A DNA stretch of 64,000 nt from G965200765 sp965203865 (GCA_965203865.1 OZ241916.1:2356001-2420000), one strand, 5' to 3'; counted from the first letter of the stretch, positions 25,842-35,510 are shown. The notes: generated by a model from the sequence alone, not told the origin. A program made the numbers and translations.

Positions 25842-28800
25842 TTATTTTTTGTAATCATCAAACTCATCCTCGAACATTAGTTTACGAAACTCGGGTTCAA
25901 TCGCCAAAGCAACCCAGCCTTCACTTTGCAACCTAATGGTGCTCAAACAATTATCTCCGTTTACATATACTTTATTGGGTATGGGATAGGACAATTTTCT
26001 ATAATTTTCAAACCACTTTTTCAATTCACCATCGTCAATTTCATCCAGGTTTCTCCACATCACCAAACATTCCTCATTATTCGAGTCTGTACCGATGAAA
26101 AACAGTACTTTATCAATATAATTTCGTAAACGTACGTTTAAGCCAATAAGGTAATTGAAGGTCTCCGGCAAATCGACTCTCACGTCCTGCCGTATTCCTT
26201 TTCGAAATACTGAAAGGTTAAAGTCGAAAGGATTCCTGAAATGGTTGCCGAGCAAACAGGGACTATTTGAAGTTCCCTCTTCGAGAGAGTAACGGATAAG
26301 GTAGTCTGTATTCAACCTTCTATTATTGTTTAATAGCTCACTACTTGTGGTCTTCAATTCAAGATTATCCAGCGTATCTTCGTACGATTCAATATGCAAA
26401 TACTTGAAAAAATGCGATAATCCATTTCTATCAACAGGTTTTCCATCTTTCCACTCTTTTGAAAAAACGGCTTTTTTGACACGAGGCAACAATATGGTGT
26501 CAAAATAATCCGCCATTTCAATCAGAATATATTTTCTCTTTGCATTATTTTCTCGATTCGCATCAATGACAGCATGACCAGTAGTACCTGAACCAGAAAA
26601 GAAATCAATGATTGTATCGCCATCATCTGTTCCAATATTCAATACTTTTTCAATCAATTTACTTGACTTAGGAAAAGGATATAACGCTGAACCAAAAAGA
26701 TTTCTCAAAAGTTCAGTACCATTTTCATTGTTTATATCCCGGTCCAGCCAAATGGATTTTTCTTTTGTAGTAGGTAAAGAGCCTTCTTCTATACGATCTT
26801 TCCTGAATACTCTCCATACACCGGTCTTCACTAATGATGCGGATATGTCATCAATTTGACGAGTGATTTTATCTTGGCCCCATGTCCAGCATCCATCTTC
26901 TCCTTTTGTATTTCTAGGATATATTTCAATCGGGTATTCCGAGGACTGTTCAAGTGATACAGAACCGCCGTCAGGCGTTGTATATATTGGAAAGAACAAA
27001 TTTGGTCGATTGGCACGATTGAACTTCGGGTTGCGATTCCTTAGTTCTAGTTTACGATACCGGCCTTTTTTGTCGTTATATTTGTAAGCTTCGAGAGCTT
27101 CCCCATTCTTGACAATTTCGTGAATGGACCGACTATCGTTATATAAAGAAAAAGCTATTATATATTCATGATTCTTTGCGAGATATTTATCAAGCGTTCT
27201 TCCTCGTGGATTAAGACGTGCCGCAATACTTGTTACATGCTGGCAATGGGGAAAGATTGATTGAACTAGGTTTATCAACGACCCAATTTCATTATCGTCA
27301 ATAGAAATGAAAAAACACGCATCGTTTCTCATAAGTGAAGTGGAAGCCGATAACCTGTCTGCAATCATAGACAGCCATGAACTTCTGCGAAAATGATCTT
27401 TGTATAAAAATCCGTCATTTCCGGTATTGTAAGGCGGGTCAGCATAGACACATTTAACTTGATTTGCATATCTCTTCAAAAGTAACCTCAGTGCCTGAAA
27501 ATTTTCTCCATGAATTAGCAAACCATCCAATTGTTCATCCAAAGGACTAGCTTCGGACAATTCTGCTAGCAGCTGATTTACGAATGTTTGATCAAAATGC
27601 TTGGTGTCTAAAACAAGATATGGGTTAGCTCTCAAAAAATCAACAGTCAACGGCTCGCTGTATCCGTAGCCCCCATTGCCAAAATCTCCTTCTATCTCAT
27701 TGATTGAATATAACTCTATCCACTCCTTCCTTTGTGATTCATTTGCAGCGATGTCCGCATAAAAGGATGGCGGAATGCGGTCAAGAGTAACACACCACTG
27801 AGTTTCAAAAACAAGCTTCCTTTTCAGCCATAATCGTTTTTGATATTCTTCCAGTTGCGAGAGAAATATTATAATTTTCTCTGCTACATGGCGAACCGCA
27901 TGAATGCGCCGAACAGCACGTCGCAAACGGTTGGTATCTCCTAGAACCAAGTCATCCAAATTCAAAACATTTGTTTTCATGTAGATATCAAGTTCATGAT
28001 TTAAAAAACCACTTAAATCCTTATGAATAAAGTAATCGAAACTATTCTTGGCAGTAAATTGGCTTACATGCTTTTCTAAAACAGTTCGCTCTTGATTCAA
28101 TTTGGTTGGTGCCAGTGCGGTCAAATACGAACGCCACTCAATATCCAGAAAACTTACAATTCTTTGTATCGTTACTTCATTAATTCTGATTTGCTGCGTA
28201 CTCCCGTTTCCTGGATATAGTTCGCTCCTTTTTTCTTGGTCTGTGAGAGGACGATGTTCGAATCGTACGATCAATTCATTTCCGTCAATTAAAATTGCCC
28301 GCTTGCCTTTGGCAAGAAAAAATCGCCGTTGTTTTCCTTCTGTCTCCTTGACATTATCATTCTCATTGTTCGCAACCGCAATTTCAAACCGTACGCGGTA
28401 ATCTTGTTCTTTACTACCAACAGAAAAGGCATAGGTTAAATAATTTTCTGTTGTCTTGATGTAGTACTGGTCAGTATTCGCCCAAACAAGTTTTACTTCT
28501 TCTCCGTTGTACGGAATAAGATAAGCCGACTTGCTTCCACTCTTGTATCGTCGTTGAGAGATGAAATCACCCTCAATATAATAGCGGGAGAAAAAATTTA
28601 TCAAATGGTTGTAAACATCCCCTTCCGCTTCTGCATCGACAATTGCTTCATCCAATTTCTTCCTAAGACCAGCAACTACTTCCGATGTATCTGGGTCAAC
28701 TTTAAAACCATGAAGTGTATCGATTGTTTTGTTCAGTTCTTCTTCTAGTTGGGTTCGTTCAAAAGTGGTAGATCCATACAGCACTTCCTGAATCCCTGGA

Positions 28801-28985
28801 AGCAATTCACAGTCAAGAAATTCGGAAATTTCCTTGGCCTTCAAATTCAAGATTCGGTACAGTCCGAAATCCAGGTCGCCGCGGTCCAACCGGAACATTT
28901 GCTGAAGCATTCGCTTCAGTTGTTCAAATTTCTCCTCTGATTCTGGAGAAGGCTGCCGTTCAGTACGTGTTTGCTCTTCTGTCAT
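25842..28985 (-). CDS. mod: Type III DNA methyltransferase, Mod subunit (adenine-specific, beta class)
   Basis: The start is placed at ATG 28985 (MTEEQTRTERQ), giving 1,047 residues; an upstream ATG at 29144 lies inside the IS relic and would add a meaningless leader. The catalytic motif DPPYNTG lies near residue 515 and the SAM-binding DFFSGSGTTGHAV near 795. This order is the beta-class arrangement normal for Mod proteins. The long N-terminal part resembles the extended Mod variants. The protein recognises the target, methylates one strand at adenine and guides Res. The region between the two motifs should contain the target-recognition domain. It shares a probable transcript with res. Confidence 0.88.
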   Translation of the reverse strand: MTEEQTRTERQPSPESEEKFEQLKRMLQQMFRLDRGDLDFGLYRILNLKAKEISEFLDCELLPGIQEVLYGSTTFERTQLEEELNKTIDTLHGFKVDPDTSEVVAGLRKKLDEAIVDAEAEGDVYNHLINFFSRYYIEGDFISQRRYKSGSKSAYLIPYNGEEVKLVWANTDQYYIKTTENYLTYAFSVGSKEQDYRVRFEIAVANNENDNVKETEGKQRRFFLAKGKRAILIDGNELIVRFEHRPLTDQEKRSELYPGNGSTQQIRINEVTIQRIVSFLDIEWRSYLTALAPTKLNQERTVLEKHVSQFTAKNSFDYFIHKDLSGFLNHELDIYMKTNVLNLDDLVLGDTNRLRRAVRRIHAVRHVAEKIIIFLSQLEEYQKRLWLKRKLVFETQWCVTLDRIPPSFYADIAANESQRKEWIELYSINEIEGDFGNGGYGYSEPLTVDFLRANPYLVLDTKHFDQTFVNQLLAELSEASPLDEQLDGLLIHGENFQALRLLLKRYANQVKCVYADPPYNTGNDGFLYKDHFRRSSWLSMIADRLSASTSLMRNDACFFISIDDNEIGSLINLVQSIFPHCQHVTSIAARLNPRGRTLDKYLAKNHEYIIAFSLYNDSRSIHEIVKNGEALEAYKYNDKKGRYRKLELRNRNPKFNRANRPNLFFPIYTTPDGGSVSLEQSSEYPIEIYPRNTKGEDGCWTWGQDKITRQIDDISASLVKTGVWRVFRKDRIEEGSLPTTKEKSIWLDRDINNENGTELLRNLFGSALYPFPKSSKLIEKVLNIGTDDGDTIIDFFSGSGTTGHAVIDANRENNAKRKYILIEMADYFDTILLPRVKKAVFSKEWKDGKPVDRNGLSHFFKYLHIESYEDTLDNLELKTTSSELLNNNRRLNTDYLIRYSLEEGTSNSPCLLGNHFRNPFDFNLSVFRKGIRQDVRVDLPETFNYLIGLNVRLRNYIDKVLFFIGTDSNNEECLVMWRNLDEIDDGELKKWFENYRKLSYPIPNKVYVNGDNCLSTIRLQSEGWVALAIEPEFRKLMFEDEFDDYKK

Positions 28986-29127
28986 CTTGCGATTCTTTCT
29001 AAATTTGCGGCAGTCGATTCGAAGATTGAATGAAGCACCATAATAGTGAAAGTATTCGGTTCTTCTTGGATTTGTGTTGCTGAGATTTGGTATGAAGGAG
29101 TATATTACAAATAATAACAAAAAATAA

Positions 29128-29264
29128 GAGTTTCCCGTTGGCAAAAAACTGAAGGCGAAATCGGTGTTTCAAACCTTGAAAGCTCAGATTCTTGGGGTAG
29201 AAAAAATTTCAGGCAGTCAAATTCTCGATGAAAATCAACAGCTTGGCAACTACGAAGCTAACTC
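29128..29264. mobile_element. 137-bp internally deleted IS relic (MITE-like)
   Basis: The stretch opens with GAGTTTCCCGTTGG and closes with CTACGAAGCTAACTC, which match both ends of the intact IS at 58828-60691 in the same orientation. About 32 bases match the IS left end and about 105 the right end, and nothing of the transposase gene remains. The flanks AAAATAA (29121-29127) and AAAAGAC (29265-29271) could be an eroded target duplication. It lies directly upstream of mod, where it may separate mod from the promoter of the SLOG gene. Confidence 0.75.
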
Positions 29265-29303
29265 AAAAGACACTTTATGCACCTTGCAAGTTCTCCGCAA
29301 AAT

Positions 29304-30112
29304 TCATCCAAGTGAATTCAGTTCTAATTGATGTAATCCATGGAGTACTAATGCTATAGCTTGGTCAACAAAAGGAGTTTCTGCGAGTACCTGGTTCTCT
29401 TCCAGGGAAAGTCCGTTTTTGAGATCCTTGACAGTAAATTTTTCAAACTCTCCTTGCCCCTCCCAATTTGGGGAAGCTTCTTCAATTGAATCCAGAAGTC
29501 CAATTTTTTTCAAAATACCTCTTCAAAACCACCCAGAAGAAACAAAGCTTGTCCTCTACGAAATGAAAGCAAAGCTTCTTCGGCTATCCTCGGTGTGCTT
29601 CCTTTGTAATCTTCGACTCTTCCCCCAAGCAAAATTCGGGCATGAGTTTCTTTGCACATGATTTTTCGCATCGTCGTAAGACCTTTTGACCACTCATTAT
29701 CGTTGGGTTCTTGGGGCAAAATCTTCAAACGCTCTTGAATACTCATTCTATCCCCTTCACAGTCTAATAGAACATATTGAATTGACCCACCGAATTCAGA
29801 ATGCAACCTCTTCAAATCTTCAACAGGCATGCGGACATGAACCGGCCAAGCAAAATAGTTTGTGACTCTTGCTTTGCCGATGTGCTCGGCTACTTGATAA
29901 CGGGACAACAATTCTACAAGAAGCCTTGCAAAGCCTCCTTTACATATATCCCCACTATATGCCAAATTCATGCCGGTGGCCAAAAGATACAGTGCGAATT
30001 CACTCATTGCTTCTTTCAAATGGTCCTCACCAAGCCCAAATTCTTCTATGTCTGGACTGTCTGAAATTGAAACAGCAACAGTTAATTTTGTTTGGTCGTT
30101 GGATACTGTCAC
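29304..30112 (-). pseudogene. SLOG-domain protein gene interrupted by a frameshift
   Basis: The first 200 residues (start GTG 30112) show SLOG-type motifs seen in nucleotide-sensing conflict proteins: AVSISDSPD at 14-21, NLAYSGDICKGGF at 49-61, and ARILLGGRVEDYKGSTPRI at 158-176 followed by LFLLGGF. The frame then stops at 29510 just after GGF, where a further glycine-rich turn is expected. The family-like sequence resumes one frame over (LKKIGLLDS onward) and runs to 29304. One base gained or lost near 29515-29530 would restore it. SLOG domains bind ADP-ribose-like or nucleotide ligands and sense infection signals in some systems. Either a recent inactivation or a sequencing error is possible. 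Confidence 0.65.
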
Positions 30113-30199
30113 TTCAATTACTCTCGCAACAATTCCTGGATACTGAACAATTGTACATCTTGCATAATATCATTATAGAAGCCACCAATCCCAACCGCT

Positions 30200-30342
30200 T
30201 CCCTTACAATTCTCCGTTAGACAATGAAAGTAAGGAAAGACATTTCAGCCCCGTCCATGACGCGGGAAAGAGTTACAAGGTTAGAAGCTTCTCTTGTACG
30301 TTTTTTGCCAAAGCCGGAGGAAAACTTCAGAAAATACAAAAG
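30200..30342 (+). pseudogene. Decayed copy of the ZorB-like C-terminal coding segment (repeat copy B)
   Basis: Translated on the plus strand this segment gives FPYNSPLDNESKERHFSP and HDAGKSYKVRSFSCTFF, clearly homologous to residues 324 onward of the ZorB-like protein ending at 22555. A one-base deletion relative to copy A near 30318-30321 shifts the frame, and no start, upstream part or proper end remains. It is a relic of a second ZorB-like gene or of a duplication that included its 3' end. Confidence 0.75.
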
Positions 30343-30379
30343 CAAGAGTCGCTTTAATTGTTCACAAACACTACACTCT

Positions 30380-30751
30380 CTAATATTCAGAGTATTTTTT
30401 TGACTTTCCTCTTACCAAATCGGCTGGATACTTCTTTTCGTTCAGGTTCAGCTTTCGGTCAATGGCCTCATAGAGATTAATGTTCAATTGATCTGCAATG
30501 CGCATTAAATAAACCGTCACATCCGCGATTTCCTCTTCTACTCTTCGCAACTTGTCAGGTTCAAGGTTGTGGCTCTCCTCCTCAGTCATCCACTGGAATA
30601 TTTCCACCAGCTCAGACGCTTCAACAATCATCGCCATCGCCAAATTCTTGGGCGAGTGATACTGCTCCCAATCCCTATCTTCTACAAATTTCCGAATTCT
30701 CTCATTGAGTGAATCAATATCATGACCGTGGTCGCTACTCGTCTGCGTCAT
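30380..30751 (-). CDS. MazG-like nucleotide pyrophosphohydrolase (RS21-C6/DCTPP1 type)
   Basis: This 123-residue protein matches the all-alpha MazG-like family. The metal-binding motif appears as EASELVEIFQW with the later EEIADVTVYLMRIAD, so the EExxE...ExxD ligands are present. The short single-domain form with HSPKNLAMAM fits the dCTP pyrophosphatase-like branch rather than full-length MazG. Such enzymes remove non-canonical or excess dNTPs. Its start overlaps the stop of the cfa gene by ATGA, so it is translationally coupled and is the last gene of the long minus-strand run. Confidence 0.85.
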   Translation of the reverse strand: MTQTSSDHGHDIDSLNERIRKFVEDRDWEQYHSPKNLAMAMIVEASELVEIFQWMTEEESHNLEPDKLRRVEEEIADVTVYLMRIADQLNINLYEAIDRKLNLNEKKYPADLVRGKSKKYSEY

Positions 30752-32019
30752 CGCGAACTACTACCCGAATACAAATGTTCTCTGGTCCACGGAACTTGAT
30801 TGTCCAAGTCTCGGGCAAATACCATTTGAAACAACTGTAGCCGTCCGGTTTGGAATGCCGCAATGGACCCGCTCAAATAAAGCCGCCATGCCCGTACAAA
30901 TCTATCGTCAAACATTTTGGCAATTGTTTCTTCGTTGCTGTCATACCGTGCAAGCCAGTGCTTAAGCGTCAGTGCATAATGCTGTCGCAGATTTTCAATA
31001 TCCAGAACTGAAAAATTGAAAGGCTCAACTATATCCATCATCTCGCGAATGGTCGGAGGATATGCACCCGGGAAAATCCGCTTTTCAATCCAGGGGCTCA
31101 TTCTCTCTGGAGCATTTCGACCGATAGAGTGTACAAGCGCCCTGCCGTTTTGCGACAGCACTCTGTCTACAACTTCACCTAGTTGAGTGTAGTTTTGCCT
31201 GCCGACATGCTCCAGCATTCCAACTGAAACGAATACATCGAATTCTCCAGAAATGTTCCGATAATCGTCTTCTACATATTCAACCTGGTCGGAATATCCC
31301 TCGGACTTGGCTCGTTCCGTTGCGTATACGATTTGCTCATGTGAAATATTGTACGACTTGACTTTCACACCGTAATTGAGAGCCATGTAGCGTGCCAGCG
31401 ACCCCCAGCCGCAACCGGCTTCTGCTACGGTCTGGCCCGGCTTTAGTTGCAACTTTCTGCAAACATGCTCCATTTTGGCTTGTTGCGATTGTTCTATTGT
31501 CATGCCTTGGTCCGGAAAGTACGAGCACGTGTACTGAAGCTCCTCGTCCAGCCATAATTTGTAGAAATCATTTCCAAGATCATAGTGGTGATGAATATTC
31601 GATTTCGAACCTTGCAGAGTGTTTGCCCGCGCTTTTTTCTCAAATAATTTTGACATTTTCCGAGCAACCGACTTCTCCATCTTGGCAGCCTGGGCAGCCC
31701 GAAATACTTCGCACAGGAGCTCTACAAGATTGTCCACTTCAATCGTGCCGTTTGAGTACTCGTCGCCAAAGCCGACTTCCTGCGATACTAGCATTGCTCG
31801 CAATGCCTTGCGAGTTTTAATCTTCAAAGTTGCTACCGGGTTATCCGTTTTCTGTATTGCTACGCCATCCCAAAGCTGAATGCGAATATTGGGATGTCCC
31901 GAGTATGCAATCATTTTTTCGATCAAATATCGGTCGCGACCAGTAGATGCTCCAGACTGAAATGTTCTTGAAGCATCTGCCGGTTTCATTGATAAATGCG
32001 ATTGTCTATCAGATACCAT
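30748..32019 (-). CDS. cfa: Cyclopropane-fatty-acyl-phospholipid synthase
   Basis: This 423-residue protein has an N-terminal lipid-binding domain and a C-terminal Rossmann methyltransferase. The SAM site EAGCGWG lies at residues 200-206, preceded by HHYDLGNDFY at 144-153 typical of CFA synthases. It transfers a methylene from SAM to the double bond of phospholipid acyl chains at the membrane, which stiffens membranes in stationary phase or acid stress. It starts 47 bases after the radical SAM gene and overlaps the MazG-like gene by four bases. Confidence 0.92.
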   Translation of the reverse strand: MVSDRQSHLSMKPADASRTFQSGASTGRDRYLIEKMIAYSGHPNIRIQLWDGVAIQKTDNPVATLKIKTRKALRAMLVSQEVGFGDEYSNGTIEVDNLVELLCEVFRAAQAAKMEKSVARKMSKLFEKKARANTLQGSKSNIHHHYDLGNDFYKLWLDEELQYTCSYFPDQGMTIEQSQQAKMEHVCRKLQLKPGQTVAEAGCGWGSLARYMALNYGVKVKSYNISHEQIVYATERAKSEGYSDQVEYVEDDYRNISGEFDVFVSVGMLEHVGRQNYTQLGEVVDRVLSQNGRALVHSIGRNAPERMSPWIEKRIFPGAYPPTIREMMDIVEPFNFSVLDIENLRQHYALTLKHWLARYDSNEETIAKMFDDRFVRAWRLYLSGSIAAFQTGRLQLFQMVFARDLDNQVPWTREHLYSGSSSR

Positions 32020-32065
32020 TCAGATTAATCCTCCAAAGTTTCTATATCAGTAAAAAAGATCCAAT

Positions 32066-33127
32066 TCAAAACAACGAAGCTTGCACAGGCCCTTCAACCT
32101 GCTTGCGAAACTGGTTCACATCCAAAGCAGGAAAAGGCTTATCCAAATTAAACTTCACCTTGCTCAAATTAAACCTCGAGCGAATCAATTCCGCCACGTT
32201 TCCAGTACCTCTCATTCTACTAAAAAACTCCGAATCACTGTCTTGGCCGTTCCGTGTACCGCGTACAAGACTCTTTACGCGTTTCGCCTTGTCCGGATAG
32301 TTCTGCTCCAGCCAATCAATAAACAAATCCCGTACCTCTAGTGGAAGGCGCAGCATTGTCCATGATGCGTAGCCAGCACCTGCATCAGCACAGGCTTTTA
32401 AAATCTTTTCAATTTCATGGTCATTCAATCCGGGAATAATAGGGGCTACAAGCACCATAACTGGCACGCCCGCCATTGACAGTCGTCGAATCGTCTCAAC
32501 TCTCTTGTGCGGCGCGGTCGCCCGTGGTTCCATAGTGCGCGACAGCTTTGGGTCCAGCGTAGTAACAGACATATTTACACTTGCCAAATTCATGGAAGCC
32601 ATTTCTGCCAGAATGTCGGCATCCCGAACAATCAAGCCCGACTTCGTTGTGATGGTTACCGGATGGCGATGCTCAAGCAAGACCTCAAGAATCTGCCGGG
32701 TCAACTGATGCTCGCGCTCGATTGGCTGATACGGGTCTGTATTGGTTCCCAGTGCCAGTACACCGCAACTATACGAAGGCTTTGAAATTTCAATTCTTAA
32801 TTTTTCAGCTACATCGGGCTTCATCAGCAACTTTGTTTCAAAATCCAATCCCGCGGAATAGCCCAGATAAGTATGCGTCGGTCGAGCGTAGCAGTAAATG
32901 CAGCCGTGCTCGCATCCGCGATACATATTTACCGAACGGTCGAACGGCAAATCAGGAGATTGATTGCGTGCGATTACAGTTTTGGAAGAATCAATTTGAA
33001 CTGTTGTTCGAACCGGAGCATCATCTTGCTCTTTATGCCAGCCATCGTCCACGGACTCCCAAGTCCAATCCTCAAATCTTCCGGTAAGATTTGTCCCGGC
33101 ACCGCGCCCTTTCACTTTCGGTTGCAT
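32066..33127 (-). CDS. Radical SAM protein of the PA0069/Rv2578c family
   Basis: This 353-residue protein carries the iron-sulfur motif with Cys72, Cys76 and Cys79 in YRGCEHGCIYCYARP, then the SPL-like stretch FETKLLMKPDVAEKL. The family is distantly related to spore photoproduct lyase but its reaction is unknown. The C-terminal region contains RMRGTGNVAELIRSRFNL, conserved in the family. It is in a run with perM-like and cfa genes with gaps of only 12 and 46 bases, so co-transcription is likely. Function is unassigned. Confidence 0.85.
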   Translation of the reverse strand: MQPKVKGRGAGTNLTGRFEDWTWESVDDGWHKEQDDAPVRTTVQIDSSKTVIARNQSPDLPFDRSVNMYRGCEHGCIYCYARPTHTYLGYSAGLDFETKLLMKPDVAEKLRIEISKPSYSCGVLALGTNTDPYQPIEREHQLTRQILEVLLEHRHPVTITTKSGLIVRDADILAEMASMNLASVNMSVTTLDPKLSRTMEPRATAPHKRVETIRRLSMAGVPVMVLVAPIIPGLNDHEIEKILKACADAGAGYASWTMLRLPLEVRDLFIDWLEQNYPDKAKRVKSLVRGTRNGQDSDSEFFSRMRGTGNVAELIRSRFNLSKVKFNLDKPFPALDVNQFRKQVEGPVQASLF

Positions 33128-33139
33128 TCAGTCTCCCAT

Positions 33140-34207
33140 CTAAACCGTTTCTTTTTCAACCGACCGCGGCCAGGCAGTCAATATGGCCTGAACAAGAGTT
33201 GCCAGAGGAATCGCAAAAAATACTCCCCAAATGCCCCAAATTCCACCAAAGAACAGTACCGCTACCACAATGGCAACCGGATGAAGATTTACAACTTCAG
33301 AATAAATCCACGGCACTAAAACATTGCCATCCAATATCTGAATGACGAAGTATGCAATTACAAGATATGCAAATTCCGGAGTTGCACCCCACTGGAACCA
33401 TGCCACGGCAACCACCGGAATTGTTACAACTGCAGCCCCGACAAATGGAATAAGAACAGAAAGTCCCACAATCGCACTTAGCAAGACTGCATACTGCAAA
33501 CCGAACAAGGTAAACGTGCCAAGTGTCACCAAGCCAACAATCAGAATCTCCCAAACCTTGCCTCTTATGTAATTCGACATTTGACGGTCTACATCCTCCC
33601 ACACAGACCGAGCCAAACCATCGTCTCTGGTTGCAAGCAAATCCTTGAACCAGCTGGTTAGCTTTTGCTTGTCCTTCAGGAAAAAGAAAACCAGGATTGG
33701 TACCAGAATGAGATAAATAACTACTGTGATGACTCCAACTACGGAAGATTTCGACGCAGTAACAAGCACCTGCTGCCCCAGTTCGGTAACGGTGTTGTTA
33801 ATTGCCTTGATCAACTCGCTGATTTGCTCGTCTGATATAAGTTCCGGATATTTTCGGGGCAACTCCAGCAATGCTGTTTGCCCTTCCGATATCCACGATG
33901 GAATCTGCGTGGCAAACTGAACCGCCTGCGCACTCACCAAAGGCAAGACTCCAAAAATCAAGCCCATTACAAAAACCAAAAACAAACTGACAGTCACAAA
34001 TACGGACATCAGCCTGGGCAGTTTCAACTTCTGAAAATTCTTTACAGCTCCTTCCAGCACATATGCAATTACCAATGCAGCGATCACAGGCGCGATAATC
34101 TGCCCGGCTACAATTACGAGTGTAAATCCGACAATCAAGATGATCGCCAAGATAATTACTTGAGGATTACTCGCTTGGCGTCGGAACCAATTGACAATAT
34201 CGTTCAA
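33140..34207 (-). CDS. AI-2E family transporter (PerM-like)
   Basis: This 355-residue protein has about eight predicted membrane helices, with two at the start (VIILAIILIVGFTLVIVAGQ, then APVIAALVIAYVLEG), a soluble segment in the middle and the conserved end PLATLVQAILTAWP. It belongs to the UPF0118/AI-2E transporter family, which includes PerM, TqsA and sodium/proton antiporters. The true substrate is not predictable. It lies between the OsmC-like and radical SAM genes in the long minus-strand run, with a 53-base gap upstream. Confidence 0.85.
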   Translation of the reverse strand: MNDIVNWFRRQASNPQVIILAIILIVGFTLVIVAGQIIAPVIAALVIAYVLEGAVKNFQKLKLPRLMSVFVTVSLFLVFVMGLIFGVLPLVSAQAVQFATQIPSWISEGQTALLELPRKYPELISDEQISELIKAINNTVTELGQQVLVTASKSSVVGVITVVIYLILVPILVFFFLKDKQKLTSWFKDLLATRDDGLARSVWEDVDRQMSNYIRGKVWEILIVGLVTLGTFTLFGLQYAVLLSAIVGLSVLIPFVGAAVVTIPVVAVAWFQWGATPEFAYLVIAYFVIQILDGNVLVPWIYSEVVNLHPVAIVVAVLFFGGIWGIWGVFFAIPLATLVQAILTAWPRSVEKETV

Positions 34208-34260
34208 TGGATCAACCAGTACCGCTAGTTAGAAAAAAAATTGGTTTCTTTGAAGCAATA

Positions 34261-34677
34261 TTATCTTTCGTTGACTTCAAATTCAAATGTTACTTTTGCA
34301 GTGGATGAAAGCATTCGGGTCGCAGAACAGTATTTTTCAATGGACAACTGAATCGCCCTTTCAACTTGACGATGCTTGATTCCCTTGCCAGCAACATTGT
34401 ACTTCAGATGTATGTGTGTGAACACAGCAGGAATTTCATCTGCCCTTTGCGCTTCCAATTCGACTTCCAGAGAATCAGGGTCGGTTCTACCTTTGCGAAG
34501 TATCTCAACAACATCATAAGCTGTACAACCCCCCATACCCAGTAGAACCATTTCCATGGGACGCATCCCCTTGTCCATGCCACCATGGTTTGGCGGACCA
34601 TCCAGGATGGCACTGTGCCCGCCGCCCGAAGTAACCTTGAAGCTCACTCCGTCAACCAGTTCAACCAAGCCCTTCAT
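34261..34677 (-). CDS. OsmC-family peroxiredoxin-like protein
   Basis: This 138-residue protein has the two conserved cysteines of the OsmC/Ohr fold: Cys51 in LLGMGGCTAYDV and Cys117 in EKYCSATRML. The family reduces organic hydroperoxides using dithiols. The sequence resembles the YhfA-type OsmC subgroup more than Ohr. Its start overlaps the stop of trpC by ATGA, so it is translationally coupled to the tryptophan genes, as seen for yhfA-like genes in other operons of mixed content. Confidence 0.85.
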   Translation of the reverse strand: MKGLVELVDGVSFKVTSGGGHSAILDGPPNHGGMDKGMRPMEMVLLGMGGCTAYDVVEILRKGRTDPDSLEVELEAQRADEIPAVFTHIHLKYNVAGKGIKHRQVERAIQLSIEKYCSATRMLSSTAKVTFEFEVNER

Positions 34678-35510
34678 GCAGTAACCGCCGATGACTCGAG
34701 TGATGCGCTGCTGAACAATTCAACTAGCTTCTGCCCTGGATTCGGAGCACGCATAAACGCCTCACCGACAAGAAACGCTTTTATACCGCTGCTTACCATA
34801 CGTCCCACTTCCCGCGGACTGTCTATTCCGCTTTCAGTTACTACAATTCGGTCTGGAGGTACAAGCGGAGCCAGATTCAAAGTCGTGCTAGTAGTGGTTT
34901 CAAATGTCCGCAGATTGCGATTGTTGATACCCATGATTCCGAATGGAACACTTAGTGCAACTTCCAGTTCTTCCTCAGAGTGCACTTCAATGAGCACATC
35001 CATTCCAGTTTCCTGTGCAATTTCAGCCAATTCGTACAAAGTACTTTCATCAAGTGCACGCACAATCAGCAGAATGCAGTCAGCACCTGCAACCCTGGAC
35101 TCGTAAATCTGATACTCTTCCAGCATGAAGTCCTTGCGCAATAGCGGCAGGTCGCAGGACTTTCGAGCCAGGCACAGATGTTCTATTGAGCCTTGGAAAT
35201 ACTTCTCATCCGTCAATACGGAAAGACACGCGGCACCCGACTTCTTGTAGCTTGCTGCAATCTGTGCAATATTGTAGTCCGGGCGAATCAAGCCTTTGCT
35301 TGGCGATGCTTTTTTACACTCCGCAATCACTGCCGGCTTGCCGCTTTTGATGGTACTTCTGATTCGAGATTCAAATCCCCTGGTTTCCTGAAGATTGCGA
35401 ACTTGCGCTTTGAGTTCAGACAAGGGGACTTTCGATTTGGCAATATCTGCTTCCGCCCTTTTGTCTGAAAGAATCAAGTCCAGCAAATCAGTTTTCGAGC
35501 TCATCTTCAA
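34674..35510 (-). CDS. trpC: Indole-3-glycerol phosphate synthase
   Basis: This 278-residue protein is a monofunctional TIM-barrel TrpC. It shows the N-terminal IAECKKASPSKGLI strand with Glu64, Lys66, Ser69 and Ser71, the LLRKDFM strand with its catalytic lysine, and MGINNRNLRTFE. It converts CdRP to indole-3-glycerol phosphate in tryptophan synthesis. No TrpF domain is fused. Its start lies 23 bases inside trpD. The trpF, trpB and trpA genes are not in the window. Confidence 0.95.
   Translation of the reverse strand: MKMSSKTDLLDLILSDKRAEADIAKSKVPLSELKAQVRNLQETRGFESRIRSTIKSGKPAVIAECKKASPSKGLIRPDYNIAQIAASYKKSGAACLSVLTDEKYFQGSIEHLCLARKSCDLPLLRKDFMLEEYQIYESRVAGADCILLIVRALDESTLYELAEIAQETGMDVLIEVHSEEELEVALSVPFGIMGINNRNLRTFETTTSTTLNLAPLVPPDRIVVTESGIDSPREVGRMVSSGIKAFLVGEAFMRAPNPGQKLVELFSSASLESSAVTA

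Noticed and set aside
28983..29144. N-terminal extension of the mod gene to ATG 29144
   Set aside because: The extension runs through the IS relic and encodes a hydrophobic leader unlike any Mod protein. ATG 28985 begins a normal charged Mod N-terminus.
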